Of a DNA stretch of 64,000 nt, positions 27,901-42,900 are shown piece after piece. Positions within the stretch are counted from its first letter, which is position 1. Every line of letters starts with the position of its first letter. The notes under the pieces are model-generated. The model saw nothing but the letters and a program-made list of their open reading frames with translations. It was not told the DNA's origin and ran no database searches. Where the stretch lies: positions 63,819,279-63,883,278 of the forward strand of contig CM046832.1 of the NCBI GenBank assembly GCA_025618425.1. Reading direction: 5' to 3'. The stretch is from Heliocidaris tuberculata. Lineage: Eukaryota; Echinodermata; Echinoidea; Camarodonta; Echinometridae. Both the position numbers and the translations under genes were made by a program.

Positions 27901-30900
27901 TTTTCACCATTATGATTACCAGAACTCAAGATTATTGTCAGTGCATTGCAAGGGAGAAGAGAACTTCCAGCTACAACACTAAAGCAAACCCAAAATGGAG
28001 TTCATGGAAGTTCCAGAGCTGGGTAAAAGATGAACTTGGTACTTCTTAATTCCTACTTCCCACCATTAATAAATGACTCCAATATATACAGGAAGTTATT
28101 AAAGTCTGCTACTGTTTGCTGAAAAAAGTACACTTAAACATCACATTCATGTCTGCGGTAAAACCAATCACACCCCCCCCCCCCCCCAACTTTCCATTTG
28201 CCAATTCCTCCCCTCCCCTTCAAACTCTGGCAACCACAACACATAAACATAAAACTGACAGACAGTGGTATAAAGTGCAATAGAAAGCAGCCAAAGTCTA
28301 TGCATCAAGACAAAGTAAAACAAGAAAGTGAAAGGAGTCGTTACAGAAGTCAGATGAAAGATTAAGCATCAATTGTATAAATTGTTATCATTATTTAGAC
28401 ATAAATCTCTAAGCTGTTAACCCTATTCCAATAGGGCTTTAGAAAGTAAGTTTTAACTCAAGGGTAGGGGAAATGAATATGCTGTTCTAGCATAGTGGAT
28501 GCTAACTTGCTAAGTGCTTATTAAATTTTTGTTTTATATTTCATTTCCTTATGTACTTTTGTAACTGTAATGGCACACACAAATTTACTTTTTTAGTTGC
28601 CAATTTTAGGATTTTTTCAGTAGGGATTTTAATCCAGCCTTTACCAAAGAGAACACAAGTATTCATAAGTTTCACATTCATATAGCCACTACTCCTGAAA
28701 GAAATATCAGGCCTACAGCTACTGTAGCAAAATATTCAGGAAGCAATAATTTGCCACAAACAGTAAGTGTGAGCTTTAATACAGCATTACATCAACCAAA
28801 TGTAATCAATTACACACTATGAAATATAATACTAATCTTGACTAAAAATTATCCTACACATCCCCCCTGAAATTTGAGCCCAAGAATGGATTGACAAATT
28901 GAGGAGAAAAGGGACTAGTTTGAGGAGAGTACGTGTGACTCATTCCATTTATCATTCCTGACTACATGTAAGAACTCTTCAACACCCAATTAATGCACTA
29001 TCGTATATCACAGACCAACTACACATCCTATACACATTTGGCAGATATCTCTCGGGGCACAACTATACTGAAAGAGCAATGTGAGCTCACAGATATGTAA
29101 CAGTATGTAGAAGTTTGCCCATTAATTACAATTTTTAGAGGCTAAATGAATCAGCTTTTCGTCTTCTTCAAACTAGCCACACTTACATTCTCTTTAACCA
29201 AATTCTTTTTCCAATTAAAAAAGTCATGAAATGAAAAGTAGGGCAAAAATGCCAAAATCATTTTTTTCTTTTGTCGATTTGCTATACAGATATAAAGATT
29301 TTAATGCTTGTTTTCTTTTCAAACTCATATTGTTAAAAACACAGGACTGCAGGAATTTTTGTTTTTGTTCAGAAATTTTAAAGTCCATGAACCAAAAACA
29401 AATGTTCCAAGCCACAAAATCCATTGATTAAGGTACACAAATTTAAGTAATTTTTTTTCTTGAATTTGCAAGACCACACTGCTGTTGCCAACTGTACTAC
29501 TGTTCAAATACAATGTGGAAATGATCTTTTTTATGGGCAAAACCACAATCGCTATCTAAGCTGTTTAAAGAAAGCAGGATTAAGTGTACCAAGATTGAAA
29601 AGGGGGAAAAAAATACTGACTAAATAAAATATCATGCCGAAACGTGTTGCCTTTTTCCCTCAACAATACAACATTTTAAAGGGTAAGATAATAATTAAGC
29701 AGGCAATTAACAGGAAACAAATAATTGAATTGATCCAATACTAATTGATTTCCTTTAGCATTCATTCCACAGGCTATGGCAATAGATCCTGCCTTATCTA
29801 ACACAAACTGAAGCCTGTCCCAACTTTAGCTTTAGTCCCATATATAGATGAACATGTTTGGTCTAATTAACAATTTTCCTGTGAAAATAAATGCCAGAGG
29901 CTTGTAAAACTTCCTCACATTAATGTAGATCAGACATACATGTTTTTCTCAACATCATGACAGTCTTACACAATATTGTCTTCCTTATTTTTCTCATTAT
30001 AGTGTTCTAAAAAGGTAAATACATTGTGATATGGGGTTTTATTCAATAAAGTAAGTGAGGTATTTATAACACAAAATATGAAGACTAATTTGAACTTTGG
30101 GCAAAAATTGTAACAAAAAGTACAAGGTCGAACAAAACATGCTCAGGTCTAAAGAATCTTGAAAGCATTAAAAATGTTTCCAAACATAACAAAATTAACA
30201 TATCAATCTAGTGAATATGTTTGGCTTGAATTTGGTTCCAGACTGTGGCTCCAGCTGACATGATAAAAATTCCTAAAATGAGGAAATGTATGAAAATCTA
30301 TTTAAATATTTGAACTCTAAATATATTAACCAACAGCGTAAAGCTTGGCAAAACATCAAGATCAGCTCTTCCATTTAACTAACACATAGGGGACAATTAA
30401 GTTCATGTAGAGTTAAATTACAGAAATACAGTCATGGCAATTATACACTAATCCATATAACTGTTTTCTTTATTGTACTGTTAGACGATGAGAGGTACTT
30501 GTATACTAAATAGATGCTTTGTCCTAGGGACTACATGCAGAGGGAATGGATGTAATTTATTAGACTCCCAGTAAGACATTTGTCTAGAATAAAAGTTGCA
30601 CAGATGCAGCTCTCCACATACTCCCCTGACTATTATTTAATAAGCAGAAAATCAATGCATAGTTAGATATTAAGACAGAAGTTTACATGCAAGTATATTT
30701 TAAGAATCTTGTGCCATATACATGTATTCACAAATAAAGCAGCAACAACCACACAAAACTTTGAAAGGTACAAACGGGCAATCACTTAATGCTAATATTT
30801 GTTTTGTTTTGTTCCTGCCCAATTCCTTTTTGAAATCTGACTCTTTTTATTACTATTACTTTTTATGCATTTATACATCAAAATTTTGAAAGCACAATAT

Positions 30901-33900
30901 TCACAAGGCAATCACTGAAACAACAAAAAATGTTTTTAAAAAGACAAAATGATAGAGAAATCCATCCTCCTTTTGTCTAAAAAAATGCCAGTTTGTGAAT
31001 CTTGAAAAAATGTATTTTCAAGACTATCCTTATAATAGCATCTGAAGCACATAAACATGTTTCAGAAAGAAAAAAAATAATTTCAGGATTGTAACTACCC
31101 ACGCAAATAGCTTTCTTTAATACGTGCATAAGTTGAGATCAAATTACACTAAGCATTGAAATGCATCTATTTTCAGAAGCAGTCATAGATATTCTTAGAA
31201 ATGGTGTAATTGGAATATGAGATTAAATGATCGCAGCTGAGATACAAATGGATTAGAGTGAGAAACTTGAGCAAAAATATCCTGCAGAGTTTGGGGGAGG
31301 AGATGCTTAATGCGATGGGTGAAAATAAGTTGCACATCCTATCCTGTCGCAACAGAACTTTTCCTCTATGGGTGGATAAAACCCGTTATTTCTCCATTTC
31401 AGCTCTAATAATACGCACTTTACTATTTTAATACTGATCACCATCATATTTCATAGAAACTATGAGGGACAACTATCCAAAAGGATTATAAAAATCCTAA
31501 ATAGTGCTAAATATAATATTTTTGACCAAAACCATAATCTAAATCCTCTCACTGTATACCTACATGTATGTTGGTCTACTAAATACTTTGATGGCAAAAA
31601 TATACTTTTGGTCTATGAATAAAAAACATCATTGGGCTCTAGCAAAGAATTCCAGACAGAAACTTCAAATGAAGTATGTGTATTTTTTATGGTAGCTGCA
31701 TGCTAAGATTAACAACAAGAAAAATCTGAAAGGGAGTCTTCTTGTCTAAGACATGTAATACCTACTGGAATGAACATATAATGTCTGCTGAGAGCCAGAA
31801 GGGCATTAATGCCTTATACTTTTACATCGAGTTAATGCTCCTGTGGCCCTCAACAGATAATATCTATACAGGCAACCTAAATTCAATGCTTTCAAGTCTG
31901 CCAAATGGGTCATTTCTGTTTATGGTCACAAACCTACAGCAGGTTCAGACAAAAGATTCCTTTTGGAAGGACCAATCACCCCTCAAAATTGTGTCCTTGT
32001 CCTACTTTTGTACCCATTCCAGCTAATCACGGCAATTCCTTTAGCCTAATTAACACCACATTTCAAATTACCAGGTACTAAATCCTGGATAAATAAGGTG
32101 AAGTTATATGTACATTTGTAAGTAGACTTCCAACTTTGTTCAAAATAAAGCGAGATTACATATTCAAGACCACTTTGAATCATTTTCTGAAAACTTAGGG
32201 ACCCTTAGTAAGTACAAGGAAAAGGCCCTCACAATGAAGCTACATTTTCTTCATTTACTCCTGCTCCATTTTTAGCATCACTTCATTCACACATGGCCCT
32301 GTATTTTCTTGATGCCCCCTTCTTTTACCTATCCATGCAAAAGGAAGAAAATTCACTGTACATATATGTATCTCAAATCCCTATATGGTGACGGAAATTC
32401 AGCAAGGGTTTATGGCCCAACCTCACTGGTGCACTTCCGAACAAAACAACTGACGCCTTGACATGGGGAAAGTAGTATGTCCGTCGCTGTAATTACAGAC
32501 ACCTGGTTGGCTCAATGTGCCAGAGGCATGAGTGAGAAAAATCTTCAAACTTTCACCTCTTCTTGATAACAAAATAGATCACATGAAAATGAAGGTAATA
32601 CTATGTTCCTATACTGCACATTTGGTCTTTATCAATCAATTCTTTACTTATTTTGCCCCAACAGAAGAAAATAAGGTCTTGAAAACAAGACAACTCAAAT
32701 TAGAAGGAATAGATATTGGTACCCATTGTAGATGTCATTGTGTTCTCTCTAATAATACCAAATTTTTAAAGTTTAATTCATTTAAATTCTTCATTTGTCT
32801 ATAAATATGAACCAAATTGGATATCAAAATGGAGAATTTGAACCACTAGTAGACTATCACACACAATAGCACAGACACTTCTAGTTCTCGATGCTTTATA
32901 ATAATGGGCGAATCCGCTTTTGGTACTAGCACACAACAGGTGGTCTTAGCCTCGGTGTCTATTTGTCGTGGTAGGATGTCTCTATTCTTATTATGGAAAA
33001 TTGACCAGTGACTTTGCACTTATGACAAGGCAGGAAACACAAAAGCAATTTGTTACAATCATCATTATCTTTCATACCACCAACTTTCAGTTCACTTTTA
33101 TATTGTTTCTGCATATACATTTATCTACTGACCTGTTATAGTTTTTTATTCAATGGATTAAGTCTGTATACAAAGTGATCTAACCACATGATATTAATCA
33201 AAATGGTTCTATTAGGGTAAAGGCCATTCCAAAAAATTCAAATGAACTAAAGTGAAAGAAACCAGAGTTATGTCTATATGTGTTTAGCACTGACGTCAAA
33301 ACAAATGCAATGTTTATTTTCTTGTTGGTTAAACTGCAAATGTAAGCTCCTCTTAGGCAGGTTGGTAACAAAGAAAAAGTATTTTAGTGGCTCCTGCTCA
33401 TGTAACAGCTTTCTGTATTTGATTGATCAAAACCACAAAACTTTATTGTGGTTTTCAAGGAGTGGTTAATGTTCTAACACCATTCTTTCAAAGGCTGTTA
33501 TCCAATCTAGACTAACAATACTAGGAGGCCTTTCTTATCTACATCAACAGGAGACAACTGTTCAAGGATTTCATTCAAATAAGAAAAGAGGGAATCCATC
33601 AACATAAAGGAAACATGTGGTTAATGGGCATTCGTGGATGAAGGACTTGTATTACACGGCTACATCTTCTTCTCGGCTGATCTCTCAACAATGAACCATC
33701 TCTATTCTCCCCTCTCCAATTCCACCGTCCCCCATTTTGGCCTTGTTTTCATTTGCTCGCCATATACCCACTATTTTCTATGATTATGTTTTTCTTCCAA
33801 GCGAAACATTCCCCACCTTTAATATACCCTCATACTTTCCTCTCAGCCCATTATTTGGTGGTACCTCTTCATATCTACAGCTCTCAGTAGCATATCTGTA

Positions 33901-36900
33901 AAGTTGCAGCAACATTTACAGCTGTTTTATAGATGGCAGACATGAACAGAGCTATAAAGTCTCATCTCTGTTCCCTCTCAACTAAATGTCCCCCCCAACC
34001 TTCCTCTCCCAATTATGTTGCCATATTTGTTCTCTCAGCCAATCTATCAACAGTGCAACTACCCAAGTTGAACCTATCTCAGCTCTGTGCCCCTCCCCAA
34101 TTTACACAGCCAAATTTTCTTTTCAGCCCATCCTTGAACAATCACATTGATTTACCCCCCCCCCCCCCATCCTCCCTGCATCCCACCCCCTCCCTTGTAC
34201 TAGAGCTCTTGACAGGAAGGGGCATACAAGTGCCCTCTCCCCTCCCCCTCCCCCTCCCCTTGTCTGATATCTCATTAATTCTTATCCTTGGCTCCTTCGT
34301 AAACACGTTTTCCTCTCCGTAGCATAAAGGATTATTGATATATCCTGTTTTTTACGAGAACGCTGATTCAGATCGGTCGCCTGACCTTTCTGACCTCCTG
34401 CGACAGGAATCGCAGCATGGCTGTGACAACCCAAATGGATTCTGAGGTGACGTCACGCGCAGAGTGCACGTCAGGCAGTAAGAGAAGTCATCTCGGCTAC
34501 AGACGAAGGTGTGTTTAGTTCTTATTTGTTTATAGTTTCCATGGTTATTAACTATTATGACGTAAGTGAGTTACTGCCCACCGCCCAGCCTTCGTATTAG
34601 TATCAACAAGGGATATCACTTGTCTCATTGAATCATTCTTTCATAGTAAATTGGCAACAACACTCTTTTCGCACTGCTTCCAGCATTGAAATCTTTATTT
34701 GAATCATTATGTCATCTGCAAAAGCCTAAAACTTACATGTGTAAACGTCAATATAATGTAACCCTTGCAATACCATGCATAACAATGTAGCTTGTGTATG
34801 ACTGGTGTTGACTAGTATAAGGCAACATTTTCATGCAGCACCAAAGGGTACATATAAAATACTCAGAAATGATTAAAAATTGGATCCTCCAAGAGGATTT
34901 TGGGCTCCACTTCAACACGAAACAAAGAATTCATCTAAAATTTGTCTTGTGAAAGTTCATTCTTGATGCTTGTCTATAGACTGAATAGCTTTATAGTAAG
35001 TCTATGAGTATTAAAATTATACTGTTTCATTATCTTTTTCCTTTATAAAACTGAGAATGTGGTCCTATGAAACCACGAATGACCCTACACACCACCTCGA
35101 TAAATCAGAATTAATTCTTTCTGAAAACCCTAATGATCCTTTACTGTCACTACTGACTGTTTTTAAATTCCTAAGATTTGTCTGCATCTGGTTGACCTTC
35201 AGTTCACCCTTCACACATCGTGGGCCCTGCATCCTGGGTGCACTTTATCTCTAGGACACCACTAAGGTCAACCAAACACTAATTAACTCCTTTCAAAGAT
35301 AACCCATCCCTACCACAACGAGCTCAACCCTGACCTTGTACACGACATACTTTATAACTGAGTTGTAACTCTAATGACTCCATATTCTGTCACATAAATC
35401 AGGACAGCACCTTTTAACAGGCAGATGCCCAAAGAAGACGAATCTATTCATTATCCATACGTAGTAGCTCCTAAATCGGGTCCATCGACTTAAGCAATGG
35501 GTGCTACTGTAATTAGCGCAAAAGGAAAAGCAGCATTAGTGGAATAATTTCCTTGGAGTAGTACCGTCACGTTCCATGTAAGGTCGTCCGGCAAACAAAA
35601 GATACATTGTCTCATACATGGGACGCACTGTAAGACATTTGTGAGGGGATTACAAGGTAATTATGCTGACTCAAGGGAGACTTCCGCCTCCCTGACATAA
35701 TTACCCCCTTCTCCTCTGCATATTCCTTACCTAGCATTGTGGGCATTCTGTCACTGGACATCGGTTGTACAAGTCATTGAGTCATTTTTTTCACTTTCAA
35801 TGGTTGTCCTTAATAAACGGGAGAATGATCAAATTTTGAAATATAATGAATAGATTTATATTTTGTTATATTTCATTCTAATTATTATGCCTTAGCTCTG
35901 ATATCTTTTTAAACTAAACAACAAATAAAATATTTTGGACATTCAAGTTTCAGTTCAAGTTGACATTATGATCCATTCCTAACTACAGTGCATATATGCT
36001 GCCAGCATCAAGCAACTGGATAACATTATTATCAACACTTAATTAGAAAGCCAAAAAAACGTTGGCTCATATGGGTTCCACTAGTAACATCATCAATGCA
36101 CTTCTTGTTGGGTCATTTCACAAATAATCAAGCTCTATGAAAGGGGCATAACTAAAAATAGAGAATATTGCAAATACAGTACGGTGTTTTACTTTAGATT
36201 TGGACTAATGTTCAAGTTTTCAAGCTTTGCAAGGAGGGGGTGTAAATATCCCCCTCCCTAAAACTCAGTTTCAGGAAGCACTTCCTGAAAGTGTGATAAA
36301 ACGTGTTTTCATTTCCTGAATGTTAATTCTCATTACATCCTCAAATACGCTATATAGTCCAGCTCTACAAAGTCTCTGGTTTTCTTTTAATCCTAAGTTC
36401 AAGGTTACGAAATTAAGGGGAATCCAGAAAAGGGCACTTCAGATAAACATTAATGCAGCATGGTTTTCTTTCTGAACTCAAAATATGGCTTCTCTGATGT
36501 CCTTTGGCCGACCTTGACATGCTAGGGAATAAGCAAATTGAAATTTCAGTAGAACTTAAACAACATACTGCTGTAATATTGAAAGCTGCTTGCTTATACA
36601 ATGCTAATGAACAGCAGGGTGACTAGGGGTAGGCTCTTCTTTTATTTTAAAAAAATATGTTCATCACTACTTACTGGCCCTGATAGGATAGGTTGCAAAA
36701 CAATCAAATTAATGATATCTTAACATGGTCTAAAAAGGTAATCACTTTTGTGAGAACAACTGCATTTTGATGGTTAGTGAGTGAAATTTTATGGTAGAAA
36801 TATTTTCGTTATCGGTAGTAAACTCTAGGAAGCCTAAGCAAGGTCAATAAAGACCCATCCTAGCCTAAACTACAGGTCTCAATTGATGTTTATTACAGAA

Positions 36901-39900
36901 ATGCAAGAACTTGGTTTTTTGGTGATAATTACAGAAAAAAATCAAAACCAGGAAGAGTTAAATCAAAAGAAAGTGAGAGCCATTTACATGAGCTTTTACA
37001 GGCTTTCTTTTGTGGCTGTATTGATTATAAATCAATTCAAAATGTTGGGAAAATATTGTCAAGCAAAATATAAGATAACTTTGTCTTCTTAAGTCATATA
37101 CAATATTTTGAAATGTAATCTACAAATGATCTTGTCCATAAATCTCATAGATATCAAAGAAAAGGGTAATTAAAAGGGACCCAGTTCTGTCCACTGATTT
37201 TAAAGTGATTCGTCTGTGTGTTTTTTCATTACTCCTAAACCATTTACTCATAGAATGCCAAATAAAGTTCTTTTATTAGTTGATTGTAAACTTACTAAAT
37301 GGACACAAATTATTTTTTAAATTATTTTTCATATATTTATTTTTTGGTGATTGGTCCCCTTAATGATTGGTCCCCTTCAAAAATACCAATAAAAGGTGTC
37401 ATGACACAAAGATTTTGTCTTGTGCCAGTTTTTCTGTCCTTCCGCTGATGCAGGAATACTTTTACAGGTCACTCATGTTCTCATTCAAGATTCTCATCAT
37501 AAATAACTCAATTACTTGAATGCCTGGTGCATGAAAACCTCAGCTCAATGAACAAGATCCTTCAGCCATTTAATGGTTTAAGCAATGTATCAACAGAGGG
37601 CAGCAATGCATTTCACTTTCACTTCTGCATGGTAGGCAGCATAACTGACCTTTGGCTATGTATAGAAACTACTCAGGTTTCCAGTATCAGAAACTTAGTG
37701 TAGAAACTTTCTTACAGCAACTAACATATTATGTACATTTACAAGTATGAACAGAGACATGCCATACAATGAGTAATGGAGTGATTTGTTATTGTGAGTG
37801 ATTTGCTATTGTGAGTGATTTGCTATTGAGACCAAGTTCTCCGAGACTACAGGACTGCCTATTCCTTGTTTGCAGGCATGTATCTATGCTAGTCCTGGTC
37901 TTTGTTGATCCACCAGGGCTCTAGACTTATATGGGTCCTATATAATTGGGCCTTGTGCATAACAAAGTTGAGATCTCAACTCCACAAATCAAACACAAGT
38001 CCCAAATACACGATTCTGTTTGGTATAAAGTCAAGTTGCATCTAATTGCAACTTTCATGCAAGAGGGCACTGTTTTGTCTGTAGCTATAATAATAATAAT
38101 AATATATGTCTTGTTTACCCAGGGTAGCCTATCAGTATTGTATACTGTTCTCCCTGAGGGCCCTGTAATCATATCATTACCCGGCTTTAGTCGAGCAACC
38201 ATGATAAGGTGCTCAAGTACTTAAGGAATTTCTTCCTACCGATATGGCACAACCATTGTGAAACTGGTTTATAGTATACTTTAATCGAGTCTTCTTATAC
38301 TATTTTAAAGTTTAAAAAAAGGGTATGCGCTTGCAGACTAATTTCTTCCTATGAAGCTGTTTATGATCAATTGTAAATCCTATAGACCACCATGATGAAA
38401 GCTATGGTATCCCCAACAGTCTTCTGAAAAAGAAATCAATTTTACAGGAAAGCTGTATCGCCACCTCCTGTGCAATAATTACCACTTCCAGATGAGAGCT
38501 CTTGGAACACGCTCGGTTTCTCGCACCTTCGTCATGAGAGGGCTCCCTTTAATATCCCATCTTGATGTCTTTTGCAGGCTGTCTGCATGAGATGACTATC
38601 CTGTATAACATGCATTCCATAATTTTTAATGAAAGAGGAGCAAGATCACAGAGGAAATGAAGTGAAGCCAAATTAATTATCAGGGGGAAAAAAGGAAGTA
38701 CTTGGCCAAAACCAGTGGTGAGTACAGATCTGGAATATCAAAAGAAAATGAAAGAAAACATAATGATATGGAATTTGAAGCATATGAAATAAAGCTATCA
38801 TGAATGATGCAAAATGAGCAAATGATTTCAGTGTGTTAATCAAAAGGAACAAAAAAATGGATTCATTTTCATTTTCATTTCCCATGTACAAGTGGATCTT
38901 TTGTTTTCCGTTACGGTGTTGCAGTACGATTACATGTATAGGTACCTACTTGTTATTGTATTACCCAACTTATTTTGGAATACATCCAACTAAATGGAGA
39001 AGAAAGTAACATGCTAAATTGTATATGACTAAAAAACTTGAAAGCCAGAAAAGATAACAAAATTATAACAATATCTCACATTTCACCCTTTCCTATTTAG
39101 ATTAAAGAGGTAACCAATCCCATCCCAAATTAGTATTACTGTACTTTGAACATCATCAGACATAAATAGGACACTAAGAATCAAATTCCCCAAATCTATC
39201 TTTTTTCAATTTCCACTTTTAAAGGTCAGTAATGAATGACCTCTCCGCACAAGGCTTTGTTCACAGGTAAAGGGCATCGACGACATCATAGGTCCGATAT
39301 ATACCCAATGTTTTCTCCCGCCCACAGTCATGTGATCACAAGCCACGAGTTACCACCTTTAAAAGAAACAAACTAGGCTAGTCATATTATGTACTTCCTC
39401 ATACAGATATCACCTTTGCATCCAAAAAATGATACCAATCTCAGTTGCGCAAAGGGCACTGTGTAATGGTGTCTCTTCCTGCATGCACCGTCTCAATGGC
39501 ACACGTTCAAGCATGCATACGCTAGATATCGCCCATAGTTTTGATCCCAGACTTTGGGATGCAGCCAGGAGCAACTGAAATCTAGTAAACTCAATAACAT
39601 TATCCCACCCCCGTCCCTAATCAGGACGATAAGATTGGCATCAAACATTTTTATCCTAAATAGAATCATTTTCGATTTGATATGATAATCCCACTTACAC
39701 AAGTAAGGCTTTACACAAATCTTGTTATTCAACATTTTCTTGTTACAAGTTTTCTTTGGGGGGGGGGTGTTATAGAACTGACCTTCCTGCCCACTTCTGA
39801 GTATTTTTTACATGTTTTACATCTGGAAAATTATAGGCTTGTCCTGTATGCATAGTGTAATCAATACCTTTTCCTGTCCATTGTACGTTTGTGACCCACT

Positions 39901-42900
39901 CTCCATTCAACTACTTAATAAATGGACGTGTGCTTTTGTGGGTTTCTATCAGGACAGTAGAAAATATTTTGGATAATGATTTTAGCTCTGGTTCTAGACT
40001 AAGTTGCTGGGTTGGAGCATCAATTGTAAGCTTAAATTGATGTTTTTGATAAGGAGCATGATACCCATTGGTAAATCGAAGGGGGTGAAGGCCTACAAAA
40101 TATTGTTTTTATGAAACTATAATTTACTTGAAAAACATCTCTTGGTAATTATAGCTCTGGTACAAGGCCAAGTTAGTTTGACTAGGGAATATACATGTAT
40201 ATTTGATACTACTATACCAGTTTATGTTTTATGACGTTATCAATACATAGTGATGAAGAGCATGATACACTAGACTATAAATTCTACTGTCATTTACCCG
40301 TAAGACATCTTTTGGTAATGATGATAGCTCTGGTACTGGACTGAGTTTGTTTGGCTGGGGTATCTCCATAGCAACAGGAGCACTGGCAGAGAGGAGGGGG
40401 TTGGTGGGACCCTGAAGAAGGTGCATGAAGGAGGCTGTGTTGGAGGCAGAGCTGCTGCTGGATACCACCACCGTCTGCTGGTCCTCCTTCTCCATCTCTT
40501 GGTGGAGCTGCTGCCGCATCAGCTCCTGCCTCAGGGTGGTTCGCATCGACATGGCTCCGGGAGAGAACTCCGTACCCAGACGGAGGGAGCTGCAAGGTGA
40601 TAAAGAACATAAGGAGATTGATCATAATGAAAGATGAATTCGTACGTAAGATTTCATGCATTTCCAATTTCTCTATCTAAAACTTGTCCTCAAAATATGT
40701 CATTGGAAATATGTTCTCATAGGTCTTTCTGTAAGAAATCCTCCTCCGCAAAACACAGGAGTATTGATATTCTGGAATATATTGCCATTTTCCAATCATT
40801 ATTAGTAGCTTATGAAGCATATACATATATTTCACGTCCAGAACAGTTCCTTTATTTAGGCTGTGTGACATCATGAAAAACAGACTCAAGGTTAAAATGG
40901 AGGCACGTGACCCAAACAACCCTGGATAAAAAATACAAGAATGCATGACAATAACATGGAGGTAAATGTACATTGTATAACCTTAGCAATAACAATACAA
41001 TATTGCATCATGCTAGACAATGCAACAGTGATATGATGATGAGCCAAAAGGGTTGGAGTTCATTGGAAAAAGTGAAATATGATAAACAGAATTTGAAGAT
41101 ATTAACAAAGAAATTGAAGACTTTAGGCAAAATCAAGGTCCTCTAATATGTGAGTATACATGTAGTTGAAATACTTTGAAATGAGTTGTCTTTCTCATGT
41201 CATCTTGCAATGGTGCAAGGCGCATGTTAACCCATTTGCCTACATGATTTTGGTATTCCTTATTCAGGAATAATTGCAGTCCTCTATAATGAATCCATTT
41301 TAGAAAGAAATAAAAAATTGTGTAGGGAATTCTCCTTCATGACACACACTGATCAATAAAGTGCAATGTGTATAGGTACATGTAGGCCTATACCAGAATT
41401 TTCAAACTCCTACATATATGTAACCAACTTTATATTAATAAATTACCTAATTAATTAAATAAAGAATAATGTGAAGTGCTTGCGATACTCAATGACATAT
41501 TAAAATAAATACACTTCAAACGTCATCTCTTACCCATTATATCCACATGGATATTGAAATTGCATGTCTCGCAACACGTTCAATACCACTTCAATTTCTT
41601 TTCCTTTTGTCCATCTATAAACATACATGTAACTTTCACACTGCTCTGGAATATATTTCCGGGTACTTTATCCACTGGTACTTTATAATGAAGTCTATCT
41701 CTATTCACTGAAATCAGGGAATTTAACAGAATTCCCTGTTGAAAATGACTGAAAGTGAGGTGAAACGGACAATTTTGTATGCTTTCAAAGAGCTGTCAAA
41801 AGTTCAGAATATCTGCAGACGACCATGTCTTGTACATGCATGTAGTCTTGTAATTAACTAAAATGCACTTTTAGCACCATTGTGTGCATACATGTACATG
41901 TAGTTTGCGTAAAGTATAAATGCATACCATGATCTCAAGGTACTAGAAGTAGATGCCTGCAATAATCACGATTTTCAAGGATTTAAACTACCAGGAGAAA
42001 ATATATAACGATCAAATGAAATTAATTTTAGATGGCTATACTCCAAAATTAGAGAGTACTAAAGAACAGATAAAACCAGGTGCACCCAAGAGTGATTAGT
42101 GCCAGTTGATTTAAAAGGGGAGGGGTGAAAGCTTGATAAAAAAAGTTATGAATTCAATGTCCAATATGTTAGGAATAACTACATGTACATGTATCTCTCA
42201 TCTACTTTCCAAGTAAGCTGTATGGGATAGAAGATCCCCCCCCCCCCCCCCCCCCCCCGGAATCCTACATCAAAAGTATTAACTCATGAGAAAAACTTTT
42301 TTTTTTAAAGCAACAAAAACAGAGGAAAAAAATTGTTAACAATGATATTGGTCTTCTGGATTTATATAGTGCTCAATACATCCTTGCGGTCTCTATGCAC
42401 TTTACAGATTCATTACTACCCCCTTCATCAGATTTAGGCAAGCCTGCACACAATGTGTGCACATTCTCCTCTCCTTGGGGAGCATTCCAATGAGTTATCA
42501 TCAAACCACAACAATGTTCACATTCTACCAGGTACCTATTGTACACCTAGGTCGACAGAAGCAATGTAGATATAATGCCTTGAATAAGGACATATACATG
42601 TAGGCTGTGCCGGGAATCGAACCCACTACTTCACATCTCCAGGCAAGTGGTTAAACCACTCGACCTCGACACACAAGAAAGACTACTATAATAATTATGA
42701 ATAAACACCAGTACTGACGAAGAAGCAAAGCTATTCTAGTTGCCATTTATACTGTAATACCATTCAATGTTTACTTTGAAGAAAGTTCCTTGACCTGCTG
42801 AAGAGTAGTAAAATGGATAATAGTCTGAAGTTAATTACAGGCCTCCATGTATAACATTACAATATAACTTATGATTCCAATCTGAAAGAAATTGAATGCT

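Larger units (their letters stand above)
10768..40297 (-). other. mitf intron 2 (29.5 kb)
   Basis: AT-rich intron between the Rag-helix exon and the LENPT exon. Recognised inside it: the candidate alternative first exon at 22724-22780 and its CpG-richer flank; MITEs at 13025-13233 and 17144-17295; a tRNA-derived SINE near 16130-16312; a 12-bp tandem array at 17601-17716; a 74-nt hairpin repeat at 31784-31857; a CRE-bearing GC-richer patch near 34380-34520; a 17-bp triple repeat at 37781-37831; and several G/C homopolymers. A GTTGAGTTGAGTTGAG stretch at about 11764 resembles a LINE 3' tail. The remaining tens of kilobases show nothing I can identify. Confidence 0.85.

Noticed and set aside
33933..34322. 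129-codon Pro/Ser/Leu-rich plus-strand frame
   Set aside because: Driven by C-rich simple sequence; no codon or splice support.
42605..42672. tRNA gene on the minus strand
   Set aside because: A and B boxes are present but the acceptor and anticodon arms do not pair, and the sequence continues into a SINE body.
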